Assembly (NCBI RefSeq): GCF_024808665.1
Contig: NZ_JANUBZ010000009.1
Location: 1-64,000 of the forward strand
Origin: Mucilaginibacter empetricola
Lineage (GTDB): Bacteria > Bacteroidota > Bacteroidia > Sphingobacteriales > Sphingobacteriaceae
Length of the DNA stretch: 64,000 bases
Reading direction: 5' to 3'
Of this stretch, positions 43,412-52,813 are shown in pieces (positions within the stretch are counted from its first letter, which is position 1; every line of letters begins with the position of its first letter). The notes under the pieces were generated by a model, which saw only the letters and a list, made by a program, of their open reading frames with translations, made no database searches and was not told the origin of the DNA. A program made the translations under genes and the position numbers.

Positions 43412-44770
43412 TTATATAATCTCAAAATACCTTTTCAACTCCCAATCGGTTACACTTTTTGCAAACTGACGGTATTCCCAAAAACGTGTTTGAGTGAAAT
43501 GGTCAACAAATGCTTCGCCAAACAACTCTTTCACTATAGGCGAATCTTTCATCAGCGTTGTCGCATCAAAAAGATTTGAGGCAAGGCTGCCATTGCTTTT
43601 ATTATTATAGCCGTTACCTACCGTTGCCGGGATATTTAAAGGCAACTTATGCTTAATACCATATAAACCCGAAGCCAATGCTGCAGCCATAGCGAGGTAA
43701 GGATTGGTATCTGACCCGGGTATGCGGGTTTCCAACCGGGTGTAGTTTTCGGAGGTGTGTATTACCCTTAACGCAGTGGTGCGGTTATCAACACCCCAGG
43801 TAACAGTTGTTGGTGCCCAGGCGCCTTCTACCAAACGCTTATAACTGTTTATGGTAGGCGCATACATGGGCAAAATGTAAGGCAGGCAATGTAGCTGGCC
43901 CGCTAGGTAATGCTTGTGCAAATCGCTCATGTTATATTTATCATCGGAACTATAGAACAAGTTTTTTGTATTTTCCTTATTCCATAAGCTTTGGTGGATA
44001 TGCCCACTGCAGCCCGGCAGGTTTTCGTTCCATTTGGCCATAAAAGAAGCCATTATGCCATGCTTAAAGGCGATTTCTTTTACGGCAGTTTTAAATATAA
44101 CCGCTTTATCGGCGGCAGCCAAAACATCATCATGCAAAATAGCAGCTTCATATACACCCGGGCCAGTTTCTGTATGTAAACCTTCCAAAGGCACATTGAA
44201 CTTTAGCAAAAGGTCATAAAGATCATTATAAAAGTCGCTCTGCTGCGAAGTACGCAATATGGAGTAGCCAAACATACCCGGAGTGAAATTCTGCAGATTG
44301 GTGAAGCTTTTATCTTTCAACGTTTCGGGTGTTTCCCTGAAATTGAACCACTCAAATTCCTGCGCAAATTCTGCGTGATAACCCATATCATCACATTGTT
44401 TGGCAATACGTTTGAGCAGGCTTCGTCCGCATGCCGGAAGATCATTGCCATCTGCTTTGCTAAAATCGCCTAAAAAGAAAGGCATATTTTCATCCCAGGG
44501 GATGTTACGAAAGGTTGATAAATCGATGCGGCACAACTGATCGGGATAGCCGGTATGCCAGCCGGTTAGTTTTACATTATCATAACAGGCATCGCTGCTG
44601 TCCCAGCCAAAAACAACATCACAAAAACCAAAGCCTTTATCAAGGCCGTCGGTGAATTTTTTGGGGTGGATAACTTTTCCGCGCAGCACACCATCGATAT
44701 CGGCAAACGCGAATTTTATTTTCTGAATATTGTTTTCTTTAATATAGGCTATAATTTGATCTTCATTCAT
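43412..44770 (-). CDS. Glutamine synthetase-family ligase (non-GlnA paralogue)
   Basis: 452 residues from ATG 44768-44770; the longer frame adds 24 hydrophobic residues that do not fit the family. The GS fold is clear: IKFAFADIDGVLRGKVI near 17-33, TGPGVYEAAILHDDVLAAADKAVIFKTAVKEIA, MAKWNENLPGCSGHIHQSLW and the C-terminal RLETRIPGSDTNPYLAMAA. It is not the main GS, since a type II enzyme is encoded nearby. Such paralogues (PuuA, FluG types) link glutamate to amines. It starts the three-gene operon. Confidence 0.85.
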   Translation of the reverse strand: MNEDQIIAYIKENNIQKIKFAFADIDGVLRGKVIHPKKFTDGLDKGFGFCDVVFGWDSSDACYDNVKLTGWHTGYPDQLCRIDLSTFRNIPWDENMPFFLGDFSKADGNDLPACGRSLLKRIAKQCDDMGYHAEFAQEFEWFNFRETPETLKDKSFTNLQNFTPGMFGYSILRTSQQSDFYNDLYDLLLKFNVPLEGLHTETGPGVYEAAILHDDVLAAADKAVIFKTAVKEIAFKHGIMASFMAKWNENLPGCSGHIHQSLWNKENTKNLFYSSDDKYNMSDLHKHYLAGQLHCLPYILPMYAPTINSYKRLVEGAWAPTTVTWGVDNRTTALRVIHTSENYTRLETRIPGSDTNPYLAMAAALASGLYGIKHKLPLNIPATVGNGYNNKSNGSLASNLFDATTLMKDSPIVKELFGEAFVDHFTQTRFWEYRQFAKSVTDWELKRYFEII

Positions 44771-44891
44771 AAGGCATAGAATAATTTTCGGCGGCAAGTT
44801 AAGCAACATAAATGTAATGCATAAAACAATAATTGTTAACACAATTGCTAAAGCTGTAATCTATACATACAAGTCCTTTGTTAGTTTTTAA

Positions 44892-44899
44892 TATTTTTG
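44892..44899 (+). promoter_or_regulatory. -7 element of the gamma-glutamylcyclotransferase-like gene
   Basis: TATTTTTG; counting 5 bases past it gives a start at 44904, one base before the ATG. No good -33 element. Confidence 0.35.
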
Positions 44900-44904
44900 A
44901 TTTG

Positions 44905-45309
44905 ATGGACAAGAACGACAGCTACTTATTTGTTTACGGATCATTATTAGATGACAGCAATGAGTTTGCTGTTTACCTGAAACAAAACTGCACGTTTTAT
45001 AACAAAGGAAAGTTTGAAGGAAAGCTTTATGACATAGGATTGTACCCTGGAGCCATTTTAGCCGAAGGATGCGATAGTTATGTCTATGGTAGTATTTTAG
45101 TGATTAATAATCCGGTAGTTGCGTTTAAAGTGCTTGATGATTATGAAGGCTTCGGCACCGATCAAACTTACCCAAACGAATTTATAAGAGAGCTGGTGAA
45201 TATTGATATAACCACAACCAAATTGTATTGTTGGGTTTACTTATACAATTTGCCTGTTGATGAATTACCCCAAATTGTTTCGGGAGATTATTTGGCTTTT
45301 AAAAAGTGA
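44905..45309 (+). CDS. Gamma-glutamylcyclotransferase-like (AIG2/GGCT) protein
   Basis: 134 residues from ATG 44905; the longer frame needs a TTG. The GGCT fold's first strand is SYLFVYGSLLDDSNEFAVYL, followed by FEGKLYDIGLYPGAIL and VLDDYEGFG. GGCT-like enzymes release 5-oxoproline from gamma-glutamyl compounds. It is divergent from the GS-family operon, 134 bases apart, suggesting that one makes and the other breaks a gamma-glutamyl bond. Confidence 0.8.
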   Translation: MDKNDSYLFVYGSLLDDSNEFAVYLKQNCTFYNKGKFEGKLYDIGLYPGAILAEGCDSYVYGSILVINNPVVAFKVLDDYEGFGTDQTYPNEFIRELVNIDITTTKLYCWVYLYNLPVDELPQIVSGDYLAFKK

Positions 45310-45419
45310 AAGCCCATCAATTTCTAGCTTGTAAATCATCTCGTTAGTCAATACATCATATGATATGATGATAGTGATTTTTAATGAGTTGAATGATGTA
45401 AGTTTTTATTTCAAATAAA

Positions 45420-45449
45420 ACTCCCCTGGCTTTTTACAATCAGGGGAGT
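45420..45449 (-). terminator. Terminator of glnA
   Basis: Nine-pair stem (45420-45428 with 45441-45449), a 12-base loop and a T-rich tail on the minus strand. Confidence 0.75.
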
Positions 45450-45474
45450 AATCATATTTAGTTTAGTTAGGAAT

Positions 45475-46485
45475 TTAAACTTTAGCAGATTTAACTGTTT
45501 TGATGATAACAGCAGCCACTTTGTATGGATCAGCCGCAGAGTTTGGACGACGATCTTCCAGGTAACCTTTCCAGCCTTTTTGAACGGTGTATAAAGGAAT
45601 ACGGATAGAAGCACCACGGTCAGAAACACCATAACTATAATCGTGGATAGAAGCAGTTTCGTGTTTACCGGTTAAGCGTAATTCGTTGTATGCACCATAT
45701 ACTGCAATACACTCAGCAACAGCCGGACGGAAGGCTTCACAAATTTTGTCATAAATATCTTTGCTACCGCAAGTTCTTAAAGTTGTATTTGAGAAGTTTG
45801 CGTGCATACCTGAACCATTCCAGTCTAAAGCACCTAATGGTTTGCAATGCCAGTTGATAGAAACACCATGTGCTTCGCCAACTCTTTCTAATAAGTAACG
45901 GGCAACCCAAATTTGGTCACCAGCTTCTTTTGCACCTTTAGCAAAAATCTGGAATTCCCACTGACCGGCAGCAACTTCAGCATTGATACCTTCAACGTTT
46001 AAACCTGCTTCAAGGCAAAGGTCTAAGTGTTCTTCAACAATCTCTCTTCCGAAAGCGTTTTTAGCACCTACAGAGCAATAGTATGGGCCTTGTGGGGCCG
46101 GATAACCACCAACCGGGAAACCAAGAGGTTTATCAGTTTCTGGATCCCATAAGAAATATTCTTGTTCAAAACCAAACCAAAAATCGTTATCATCATCTTG
46201 AATGGTAGCGCGGCCATTTGATTCGTGTGCTTTGCCTGTTGAGTCAAGTACTTCGCACATTACCAGGTAAGCATCTAATCTTCCCGGATCTTTACAAATA
46301 AATACAGGTTTTAAAACACAATCAGACGAACCGCCTGGTGCCTGCTCGGTTGATGAACCGTCAAAGCTCCAATCTGGGCATTCTGATAGTTTGCCGGTGA
46401 AACCATCTACAATTTTGGTTTTGCTACGCAGGCTTTGTGTTGGTTTGTAACCGTCAAGCCAGATGTACTCGAGTTTAGTTGCCAT
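45475..46485 (-). CDS. glnA: Glutamine synthetase type II (eukaryotic-like)
   Basis: 336 residues, short as in type II enzymes (bacterial type I are about 470). It joins ammonia to glutamate with ATP. The N-terminal beta-grasp part has SFDGSSTEQAPGGSSDCVLKP and the catalytic part has QEYFLWDPETDKPLGFP, EGINAEVAAGQWEFQ, KPLGALDWNGSGMHANFSN and RIPLYTV. It is monocistronic with its own terminator. Confidence 0.92.
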   Translation of the reverse strand: MATKLEYIWLDGYKPTQSLRSKTKIVDGFTGKLSECPDWSFDGSSTEQAPGGSSDCVLKPVFICKDPGRLDAYLVMCEVLDSTGKAHESNGRATIQDDDNDFWFGFEQEYFLWDPETDKPLGFPVGGYPAPQGPYYCSVGAKNAFGREIVEEHLDLCLEAGLNVEGINAEVAAGQWEFQIFAKGAKEAGDQIWVARYLLERVGEAHGVSINWHCKPLGALDWNGSGMHANFSNTTLRTCGSKDIYDKICEAFRPAVAECIAVYGAYNELRLTGKHETASIHDYSYGVSDRGASIRIPLYTVQKGWKGYLEDRRPNSAADPYKVAAVIIKTVKSAKV

Positions 46486-47038
46486 TTTTTAAGGATTTTA
46501 TAATATTGGGTTTAAATCGCGTTTTTTATAACGTTATATACAAATATTGAGGCGAATTTAAATTTTTTTTATAAAATTCATCAAAAAAAGTAAAAAAAAT
46601 TAGAATTATTTTTGAAAATACCTCTTTGTGCTGTTAATTTCAATAAAAAAGCAATAAAAGATAATTGCAATAATAGATGACACTTAAAAAGCGACCAGAA
46701 AAAGCGAGGGGTGTTTGTTCGATCAACCAATTTTGCAGCACCAATCGACATCTAAATATTTTATTTAAGTATAAAACACGCTCTAAGGATATTTATTACG
46801 CTAATTTTGAAATAAGTATCCTTCTGAACAGGACTAGGCTAATTTTTACTGATTTTAAATTACTCAATTGTTAATATTTTGCTTGATTTTTACAATCAGA
46901 AAAAATATAAATATCTATCTTCGGCCAATTTAATTTCTATCTGCAAATCAAATAAATGATGAAACCATTATTTGCGGCCAAATAAATCCAATCCGGTAAA
47001 TAATAGCTTCATAACAAACTAAAAACAAATTACTAAAC
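46486..47038. other. 553-base intergenic region before mdh and glnA
   Basis: AT-rich and without a supported gene; a 65-codon frame inside (46677-46874) has no family pattern. An imperfect 13-base inverted repeat (46786-46798 with 46812-46824) is present. The region holds the glnA and mdh promoters; a TATCTTCG at 46916-46923, one base off the -7 box, may belong to mdh and would leave a leader of about 110 bases. Confidence 0.5.
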
Positions 47039-47977
47039 ATGAAAATAACTGTTGTTGGCGCCGGAGCTGTTGGCGCTACCTGCGTGGATAATATCGCCAG
47101 GAAAGAATTGGCTGAAGAATTGATTATGTTAGACATCAGAGAAGGTTTTGCTGAAGGTAAGGCTATTGATATGATGCAAACTTCGGCTTTATTTGGATTT
47201 GATACCAAAATAAAAGGTGTTACTAATGATTACGCTGCTACTGCAGGTTCAGAAGTGGTTGTAATTACTTCAGGCTTGCCACGTAAGCCAGGAATGACCC
47301 GCGAAGAGCTGATCGGTACCAATGCAGGCATTGTAAAAAGCGTAACCGAAAATATTTTAAAATATTCTCCAAATACCATCATCATTGTGGTTTCAAACCC
47401 AATGGATACCATGAACTACCTTACCCTTAAAACTTCAGGCTTACCAAAAAACAGAATTTTAGGTATGGGGGGTGCTTTGGATTCATCAAGGTTTAAATAT
47501 TACCTGAGCCAGGAATTAGGTTGCTCACCCGCAGATTTAAATGCAGTTGTAATTGGCGGTCACGGTGATACCACCATGATCCCTTTAATTAACCATGCTA
47601 CCTGGAACAGCATTCCGGTAACTCAATTGTTAAGCAAAGAACAACAGGATAAAGTAGTTGCAGCAACCATGGTTGGTGGTGCTACCTTAACCAAATTGAT
47701 CGGCACTTCTGCATGGTACGCACCGGGCGCGGGTACTGCTGCAATGGTTGAAAGCATTGTTCGCGATGAGAAAAAACTGATTAGCTGCGGTGTTGCTTTA
47801 GATGGCGAGTATGGTCAAAAAGATATTTCATTAGTTGTACCTGTTATATTGGGCAAAAATGGTTTCGAAAAAATCCTTGATTTCAAATTGAGTGATGCTG
47901 AACAAGCCGAATTTAACAAAAGTGCTGATGCAGTAAGAAACATGAACCAGGTTTTGGTTGATTCGAACTTGTTATAA
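47039..47977 (+). CDS. mdh: Malate dehydrogenase
   Basis: 312 residues. It oxidises malate to oxaloacetate with NAD. The NAD-binding Rossmann loop (VVGAGAVGATC), the ITSGLPRKPGMTREELIGTNAGIVKSV segment with the substrate-binding Arg pair (R85 and R91 region), VVVSNPMDT-like segment (VSNPMDTMNY) and catalytic His in IGGHGDTTMIP are intact. It is of the LDH-like MDH type common in Bacteroidota. Confidence 0.96.
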   Translation: MKITVVGAGAVGATCVDNIARKELAEELIMLDIREGFAEGKAIDMMQTSALFGFDTKIKGVTNDYAATAGSEVVVITSGLPRKPGMTREELIGTNAGIVKSVTENILKYSPNTIIIVVSNPMDTMNYLTLKTSGLPKNRILGMGGALDSSRFKYYLSQELGCSPADLNAVVIGGHGDTTMIPLINHATWNSIPVTQLLSKEQQDKVVAATMVGGATLTKLIGTSAWYAPGAGTAAMVESIVRDEKKLISCGVALDGEYGQKDISLVVPVILGKNGFEKILDFKLSDAEQAEFNKSADAVRNMNQVLVDSNLL

Positions 47978-48000
47978 TATTAAAAATTTCTTTTAATGAG

Positions 48001-48031
48001 AAAGGGCTTTTATCACTGATAAAAGCCCTTT
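48001..48031 (+). terminator. Terminator of mdh
   Basis: A near-perfect stem (48001-48012 with 48020-48031) and a T-rich 3' side. It may also end the opposite-strand transcript of the TonB pair. Confidence 0.75.
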
Positions 48032-48037
48032 TATATT

Positions 48038-48991
48038 TTAATTTGCTAACTGAAAGCCAATTGGAACGGTATAGCTAACCCTTACTGGTTTTCCGTTTTG
48101 TATAGCAGGCGTCCAGGGAGGCGAAAGTTTCATAATTCGCACAGCTTCTTCATCACAGCCATCGCCAATTCCATGAATAACCTTCATATCGCTTAGAGTT
48201 CCATCTTTTTCAACAATAAAATTCACAATTACACGGCCTTGTGTGTTGTTCCCCCTCGCTTTACTGGGATATCTAAGATTTTTGGAAAGAAATTTATATA
48301 AAGCTTCTATCCCTCCTGGAAACGCGGGAGGGGTATTTACAGTTACAGAGGCGAAAAATTTATTATTAACGATGAAGCATTTTTGACTACTGATAAGCGC
48401 TCCATTGCGATAATTGTCCATAAAACCAGTACTATCCGTTACTGCAATAGTCCAAACGCCATCACGCTTACCATCTATAATATTTCCTTTTTCTAATACT
48501 TTAGTAAAGTCATTATCGAATTTAATCCATTTACCATTGCCGTTTTCAGCTAACACGCTTCCGGTTGAATCATTGCAGTCCTTATACAGTAATTCACGGT
48601 CACTTTCTATTATTTCATCAGTATAACTTTTTTTATTATAGAATTTGCCATTGGGGTAGTATTCTATTAAATCTCCGGTAGGGCTACCTGTATCATAGTT
48701 TTTTATGCTCATTTTATGGCCGTTTGGAAAGAAGCTAATAACAGCACCTTGAAATTTCAAACCGGTAATAGTCGCATTTCCTATTAATTTGATAGCTCCA
48801 TTTTTATAATATTCTTTTATAGTTGATAGTTTATCATCCATAGGAAGAACCAAAAGAAAATAATCTGCACTGTCCCTTGTCGAAACCATCTTCCCTGATT
48901 TTGCAACGTAATAAACAGAAGTATCTTTTTTCTGTGCGAAAGACAAAAAAAAGCAGGCGCTTAAAATAAGCGTAAGTAAAGATTTAATCAT
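48038..48991 (-). CDS. TonB C-terminal-domain protein with MORN/YwqK-like repeats
   Basis: 317 residues. Signal peptide (MIKSLLTLILSACFFLSFAQ), then repeats of YxxGxxK-type (about 65-140: YYKNGAIKLIG, FFPNGHKMSIKNY, YYPNGKFYNKKSY), ending in a TonB C-terminal domain at about 220-317 (AFPGGIEALYKFLSKNLRYPSKARGNNTQGRVIVNFIVEKDG). TonB domains of this kind, without a membrane anchor, may bind outer-membrane receptors. A paralogue lies 25 bases upstream and shares all parts, so a tandem duplication is evident. Confidence 0.75.
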   Translation of the reverse strand: MIKSLLTLILSACFFLSFAQKKDTSVYYVAKSGKMVSTRDSADYFLLVLPMDDKLSTIKEYYKNGAIKLIGNATITGLKFQGAVISFFPNGHKMSIKNYDTGSPTGDLIEYYPNGKFYNKKSYTDEIIESDRELLYKDCNDSTGSVLAENGNGKWIKFDNDFTKVLEKGNIIDGKRDGVWTIAVTDSTGFMDNYRNGALISSQKCFIVNNKFFASVTVNTPPAFPGGIEALYKFLSKNLRYPSKARGNNTQGRVIVNFIVEKDGTLSDMKVIHGIGDGCDEEAVRIMKLSPPWTPAIQNGKPVRVSYTVPIGFQLAN

Positions 48992-49016
48992 TATTTGTTT
49001 TTGAATTTAGACGATA

Positions 49017-49991
49017 TTAATTATTTTTCTTACCCAGGGCAAAATTAATTGGAACGGATAAAATTACCGGTACAGCTTCACTATTATGTATGCCCGGCTC
49101 CCATTTTGGTGATAATTTCATTACTCTTACGGCTTCTTCATCACAGCCACTGCCAATACCTTTTACTACCTTTATTTCGCTCGGGCTACCGTCTCTTTCC
49201 ACAATAAACGATACGGTAACTTTCCCCTGAACGTTATTCTCTTTAGCTTTAGCTGGATATTTAATATTACTGCCTATAAATTTACCGAAACCCTCCTGCC
49301 CGCCGGGAAATGCTGGAGCTTTTTCGAGGTAGGAATAAACTTTTTTACCTGATTTATAAACATCTGCAACGCTTATAATCTTGCCATTTTTATATTCGGT
49401 AACCGTTTCTACAGAATCAGATTTTCGCGAATGCCAATCCCCTTCTTCTACTCCGTTTACTATAGGGCCTTCTTCTGTAACTTTGGTGAGTTCGCCATTG
49501 AGCTTTAACCAGGTACCCTTGCCGCCTTTTGCCAGTACTTTCCCATTGCTATCGCTGCAGTCCATTAATAATGTCTTTTCTTCGCCGGTAGATAGTTTAG
49601 AAATGGTTTCGCGGTTATAGAACATCCCGTTAGGATAAAATTCCGTAATATCGCCAATCATTTCGCCATTCTCATAGTTCATAATTCGCATTTTATGCCC
49701 ATCAGGAAAAAATACAGTCACCCTGCCCTGAAATTTTAAATTCAGATTATTGGTTTTTGAATACCCAACCAACTTAAGCGCGCCGTTTTTATAATATCCT
49801 TTTATAATATAAAGCGTTTTGTCGACAGCAGAATCTGGCTGCAGAAAAACCATTGAATAGTCTGCGTCATTTTTTGACGCAACGACAGCTCCCTTTTTAT
49901 TTAGATAGTAAACAGCACTATCCTTTTTTTGAGCATAAGAAATATTGATTAATAAAACGCCGACAAGAGTGATAAGAATAGGCTTTAGCAT
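49017..49991 (-). CDS. TonB C-terminal-domain protein, tandem paralogue
   Basis: 324 residues, same plan as the gene at 48038: signal peptide (MLKPILITLVGVLLINISYAQ), YYKNGAL/FFPDGHKMRI/FYPNGMFYNR repeats (about 65-150), TonB C-terminal domain (about 228-324: AFPGGQEGFGKFIGSNIKYPAKAKENNVQGKVTVSFI). It is the first gene of the pair; a -7 box lies at 50008-50015. Confidence 0.75.
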   Translation of the reverse strand: MLKPILITLVGVLLINISYAQKKDSAVYYLNKKGAVVASKNDADYSMVFLQPDSAVDKTLYIIKGYYKNGALKLVGYSKTNNLNLKFQGRVTVFFPDGHKMRIMNYENGEMIGDITEFYPNGMFYNRETISKLSTGEEKTLLMDCSDSNGKVLAKGGKGTWLKLNGELTKVTEEGPIVNGVEEGDWHSRKSDSVETVTEYKNGKIISVADVYKSGKKVYSYLEKAPAFPGGQEGFGKFIGSNIKYPAKAKENNVQGKVTVSFIVERDGSPSEIKVVKGIGSGCDEEAVRVMKLSPKWEPGIHNSEAVPVILSVPINFALGKKNN

Positions 49992-50007
49992 TTTTTTAAT
50001 GTATAAA

Positions 50008-50015
50008 CAAATATA
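50008..50015 (-). promoter_or_regulatory. -7 element of the TonB pair
   Basis: TATATTTG on the minus strand, leader about 12 bases. No clear -33 element. Confidence 0.35.
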
Positions 50016-50161
50016 ACCAGATTCTGAAAAATATCATTTAATATGCAATGATAACAATGTTTTATTTGTGTTGATATTTTAATAAAACAATTTCCCCGGA
50101 ATTCTATTAACTAAATGATTATTAATATATTTAGCTTATCAGCCTGACCAATGATTAAACT

Positions 50162-51523
50162 ATGCCCTTGAATCGCAAACAAATTATTCTCTTCTTTTTA
50201 TTCCTTGCCGGTTTTTCCCGTTTATATGCTCAGGACAGCACTTTAGTTGGTAAAACCATAAGCTGGGATCTGGTGAAATGTATTGATTATGCCAAGAAGA
50301 ATAATATACAAATTAACAGCCTCCGGCTATCGGCTCAAACCAGTCAGCAACAATATCTACTGGCAAAAGCTGCCCGGCTACCCAATTTATCGGGATCAGC
50401 AAGCCAAGATTTTGAACATGCTAAAACTAATGGCGGCAATAGCAATAATAACAGTTTTACCACGGGTGGCACCGGCTCGGGATTAACTGCTTCGGGCGCA
50501 TACAGTTTAAACTCAAACGTAACGCTTTATAATGGTGGCGCAATTACCAATAACATACAGCAGACTAATTTACAGGTACAATCAGCCAATTTAACCGTGT
50601 TGCAGCAGGAAAATGATGTGACATTACAGATTACACAAGCTTATTTAACTATTCTGCTGGATAAGGAAAATATCATTTATGATACCGACCTCGTTAATAC
50701 CTCACAAGCACAGGTAAAGTTGGAGCAGCAGCGTTATGATGTAGGCAGCGTTGCCCGGTATGCGCTTATTCAGTTACAGGCACAACATGCTACCGACCAA
50801 TATACTTTAACTAATGCCCAAAATACCGAACGCGGTGATTTGCTCACCCTGAAACAACTACTGCTTTTACCCAGCGACGTTAATTTTGACGTTATAAAAC
50901 CAGATACAATTGTCCCTATTGACAGCGTAGCTGAATTTCACACTGTTGAGCAATTAGCCCTGAATAATTTCCCCGATGTAAAAATTGGTCAGCTAGGTGT
51001 TAAGGCTGCGCAGTACAGTGTGGACATTGCCAGAGCTGGCTATAAACCAACTTTAACGGCAGGCGCTTCGCTTAACTCAGGTTATTTGAGCACCCAGGGC
51101 AACTATTTCAACCAGTTGGGAAACAATTTTAATCAGCAGCTTGGCTTTAATTTAACCGTCCCTATTTTTACCAAAAGAATTGTTAAAACGCAGGTAGAGG
51201 AAGCCAAAATACAGGTTGACCAGGCGCAACTCAATCTCAAAAATGAATCAATAACACTGTCAGAAACAGTTGAACGTGCTTATATTAATATACAAAACGC
51301 ACAAAGCCAGTATAAGGCGGCATTGGAACAATATAATTACAATAAAGAAGGCTATCGCATAGCGAGCGAGCAACTAAAAGTAGGCGTTGCCAATACGGTC
51401 GATTTTTTATTGCAGAAGAACTTATTCATTCAGGCACAGCAGGCTTTTATACAAGCCAAATACAACGAACTGCTAACCTTAAAAATATATGATTTTTACA
51501 GAGGCGTACCCATTAAACTATAA
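50162..51523 (+). CDS. TolC-family outer-membrane protein
   Basis: 453 residues with a signal peptide (cut after SRLYAQ, about residue 24). TolC-type helices: DLVKCIDYAKKNNIQINSLRLSAQT near 38-60, long helices, an Asn/Gly-rich middle (about 95-120), and a second half-repeat (QYNYNKEGYRIASEQLKVGVANTVDFLLQKNLFIQAQ). It begins the MacAB-type operon and provides the outer-membrane exit. A second TolC belongs to the RND operon; the two differ in sequence. Confidence 0.88.
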   Translation: MPLNRKQIILFFLFLAGFSRLYAQDSTLVGKTISWDLVKCIDYAKKNNIQINSLRLSAQTSQQQYLLAKAARLPNLSGSASQDFEHAKTNGGNSNNNSFTTGGTGSGLTASGAYSLNSNVTLYNGGAITNNIQQTNLQVQSANLTVLQQENDVTLQITQAYLTILLDKENIIYDTDLVNTSQAQVKLEQQRYDVGSVARYALIQLQAQHATDQYTLTNAQNTERGDLLTLKQLLLLPSDVNFDVIKPDTIVPIDSVAEFHTVEQLALNNFPDVKIGQLGVKAAQYSVDIARAGYKPTLTAGASLNSGYLSTQGNYFNQLGNNFNQQLGFNLTVPIFTKRIVKTQVEEAKIQVDQAQLNLKNESITLSETVERAYINIQNAQSQYKAALEQYNYNKEGYRIASEQLKVGVANTVDFLLQKNLFIQAQQAFIQAKYNELLTLKIYDFYRGVPIKL

Positions 51524-51535
51524 TTGCAGGTTATC

Positions 51536-52813
51536 ATGAAAGCTACCACAAAAAGAATAATAATTATCGCAGCAATATTGATAGCCCTGGTGCTTATCTG
51601 GTTTTTCTTTATTCATAAAAAAGAAGCACCTGTAACAGTTGTTGCCGAAAAACCTACTACCGGCTACATTGCCCAGAGTGTAACCGCGACAGGCAAGATT
51701 GAACCCGTTGACACGGTTACCGTCGGTACACAGATATCAGGTATCTTACAATATCTTTATGTCGATTTTAATTCTAAGGTGAAAAAGGGCGAATTGCTGG
51801 CATCGCTTGACAAATCACTGCTACAGGCTACGCTGGATCAAAATAAAGGGCAGCTTCAAAGTGCGCAAAGCCAGTTGGTATTTGCCAAGAATAACTTTAA
51901 TCGCCAGGATCTTCTTTTTAAAACGGATGCCATTAGCAAGGCCGATTATGACAGCGCCTTAAATACGCTTGACGAAGCAAAAGCCAATGTAGCAAGCGCA
52001 CAGGCGCAGGTGCGGTCGGCACAGAAAAACTTATCATATGCTGATATCTATTCACCGATTGATGGTGTTATTTTAAACAGAAGCGTAAGTATTGGCCAAA
52101 CCGTTGCGGCAAGCTTTAGTACGCCTACCCTATTTATTATAGCTAAAGATATTACGAAAATGGAAGTTGAAGCCAATGTTGATGAAGCTGATATTGGAGA
52201 TGTAATACCCGGTAATCGGGCCTCCTTTACGGTGGACGCTTTTATAAACGATCAGTTTGGCGGCAAGGTTACAGAGATTCGCCTGCATCCTACTGTATCG
52301 GCGAATGTGGTGACTTATACAACCATTATTAACGCGCCGAACGACGATATGAAATTAAAACCCGGGATGACCGCTAATATCGTTATTTACACCAAGGAGG
52401 TAAACAACGCCATGCTGATTCCAGCAAAGGCGCTATCCTTTACGCCTGATTCTTCTCTGTTGAGTAAATATCAGATTGAGGGCCATGTTAGTCATAAAGG
52501 CGTGCACAAAGGTGCTGCTGGTACTGGCAGTACAACCGCTAATGAGGTTTCGCACACCGCTAAAAGCCGAGCCGATACGGGTGTAACCAAACAGAAAGCA
52601 TTAATTTGGGTATTACAGGGAACCAGGTTAATTCAAAAAAGAATTGAGATTGGATTGAACGATAATACCCATGTAGAGGTACTTTCTGGCTTAACAGCCG
52701 ATGATCTGATTGCTACCGGAATTAGTGGTGGAAACACCGGAGTTGTAGCTGCCACGCCGGGAAGTAGTCCTTTTTTACCAAAACGAACAGGAGGCGGCGG
52801 TAAATCCAAATGA
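51536..52813 (+). CDS. MacA-like periplasmic adaptor
   Basis: 425 residues from ATG 51536, which has an AGG-type SD; the upstream TTG start is less likely. One N-terminal membrane helix (about 8-25: IIIIAAILIALVLIWFFFI), lipoyl half-motifs around YIAQSVTATGKIEPVDTVTVG and SYADIYSPIDGVILNRSVSIGQTV, a long alpha-hairpin, and a beta-barrel domain. A low-complexity Gly/Ser/Thr stretch is near 325-350. It joins the ABC exporter to TolC. Confidence 0.87.
   Translation: MKATTKRIIIIAAILIALVLIWFFFIHKKEAPVTVVAEKPTTGYIAQSVTATGKIEPVDTVTVGTQISGILQYLYVDFNSKVKKGELLASLDKSLLQATLDQNKGQLQSAQSQLVFAKNNFNRQDLLFKTDAISKADYDSALNTLDEAKANVASAQAQVRSAQKNLSYADIYSPIDGVILNRSVSIGQTVAASFSTPTLFIIAKDITKMEVEANVDEADIGDVIPGNRASFTVDAFINDQFGGKVTEIRLHPTVSANVVTYTTIINAPNDDMKLKPGMTANIVIYTKEVNNAMLIPAKALSFTPDSSLLSKYQIEGHVSHKGVHKGAAGTGSTTANEVSHTAKSRADTGVTKQKALIWVLQGTRLIQKRIEIGLNDNTHVEVLSGLTADDLIATGISGGNTGVVAATPGSSPFLPKRTGGGGKSK

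Noticed and set aside
41333..45309. Idea that the GS-like protein is the main nitrogen-assimilation enzyme
   Set aside because: A complete type II glutamine synthetase is encoded at 45475-46485, and this protein lies with kinase- and phosphatase-like genes.
46677..46874. 65-codon plus-strand frame in the mdh-glnA gap
   Set aside because: Low-complexity AT-rich composition, no family pattern and no promoter or SD.
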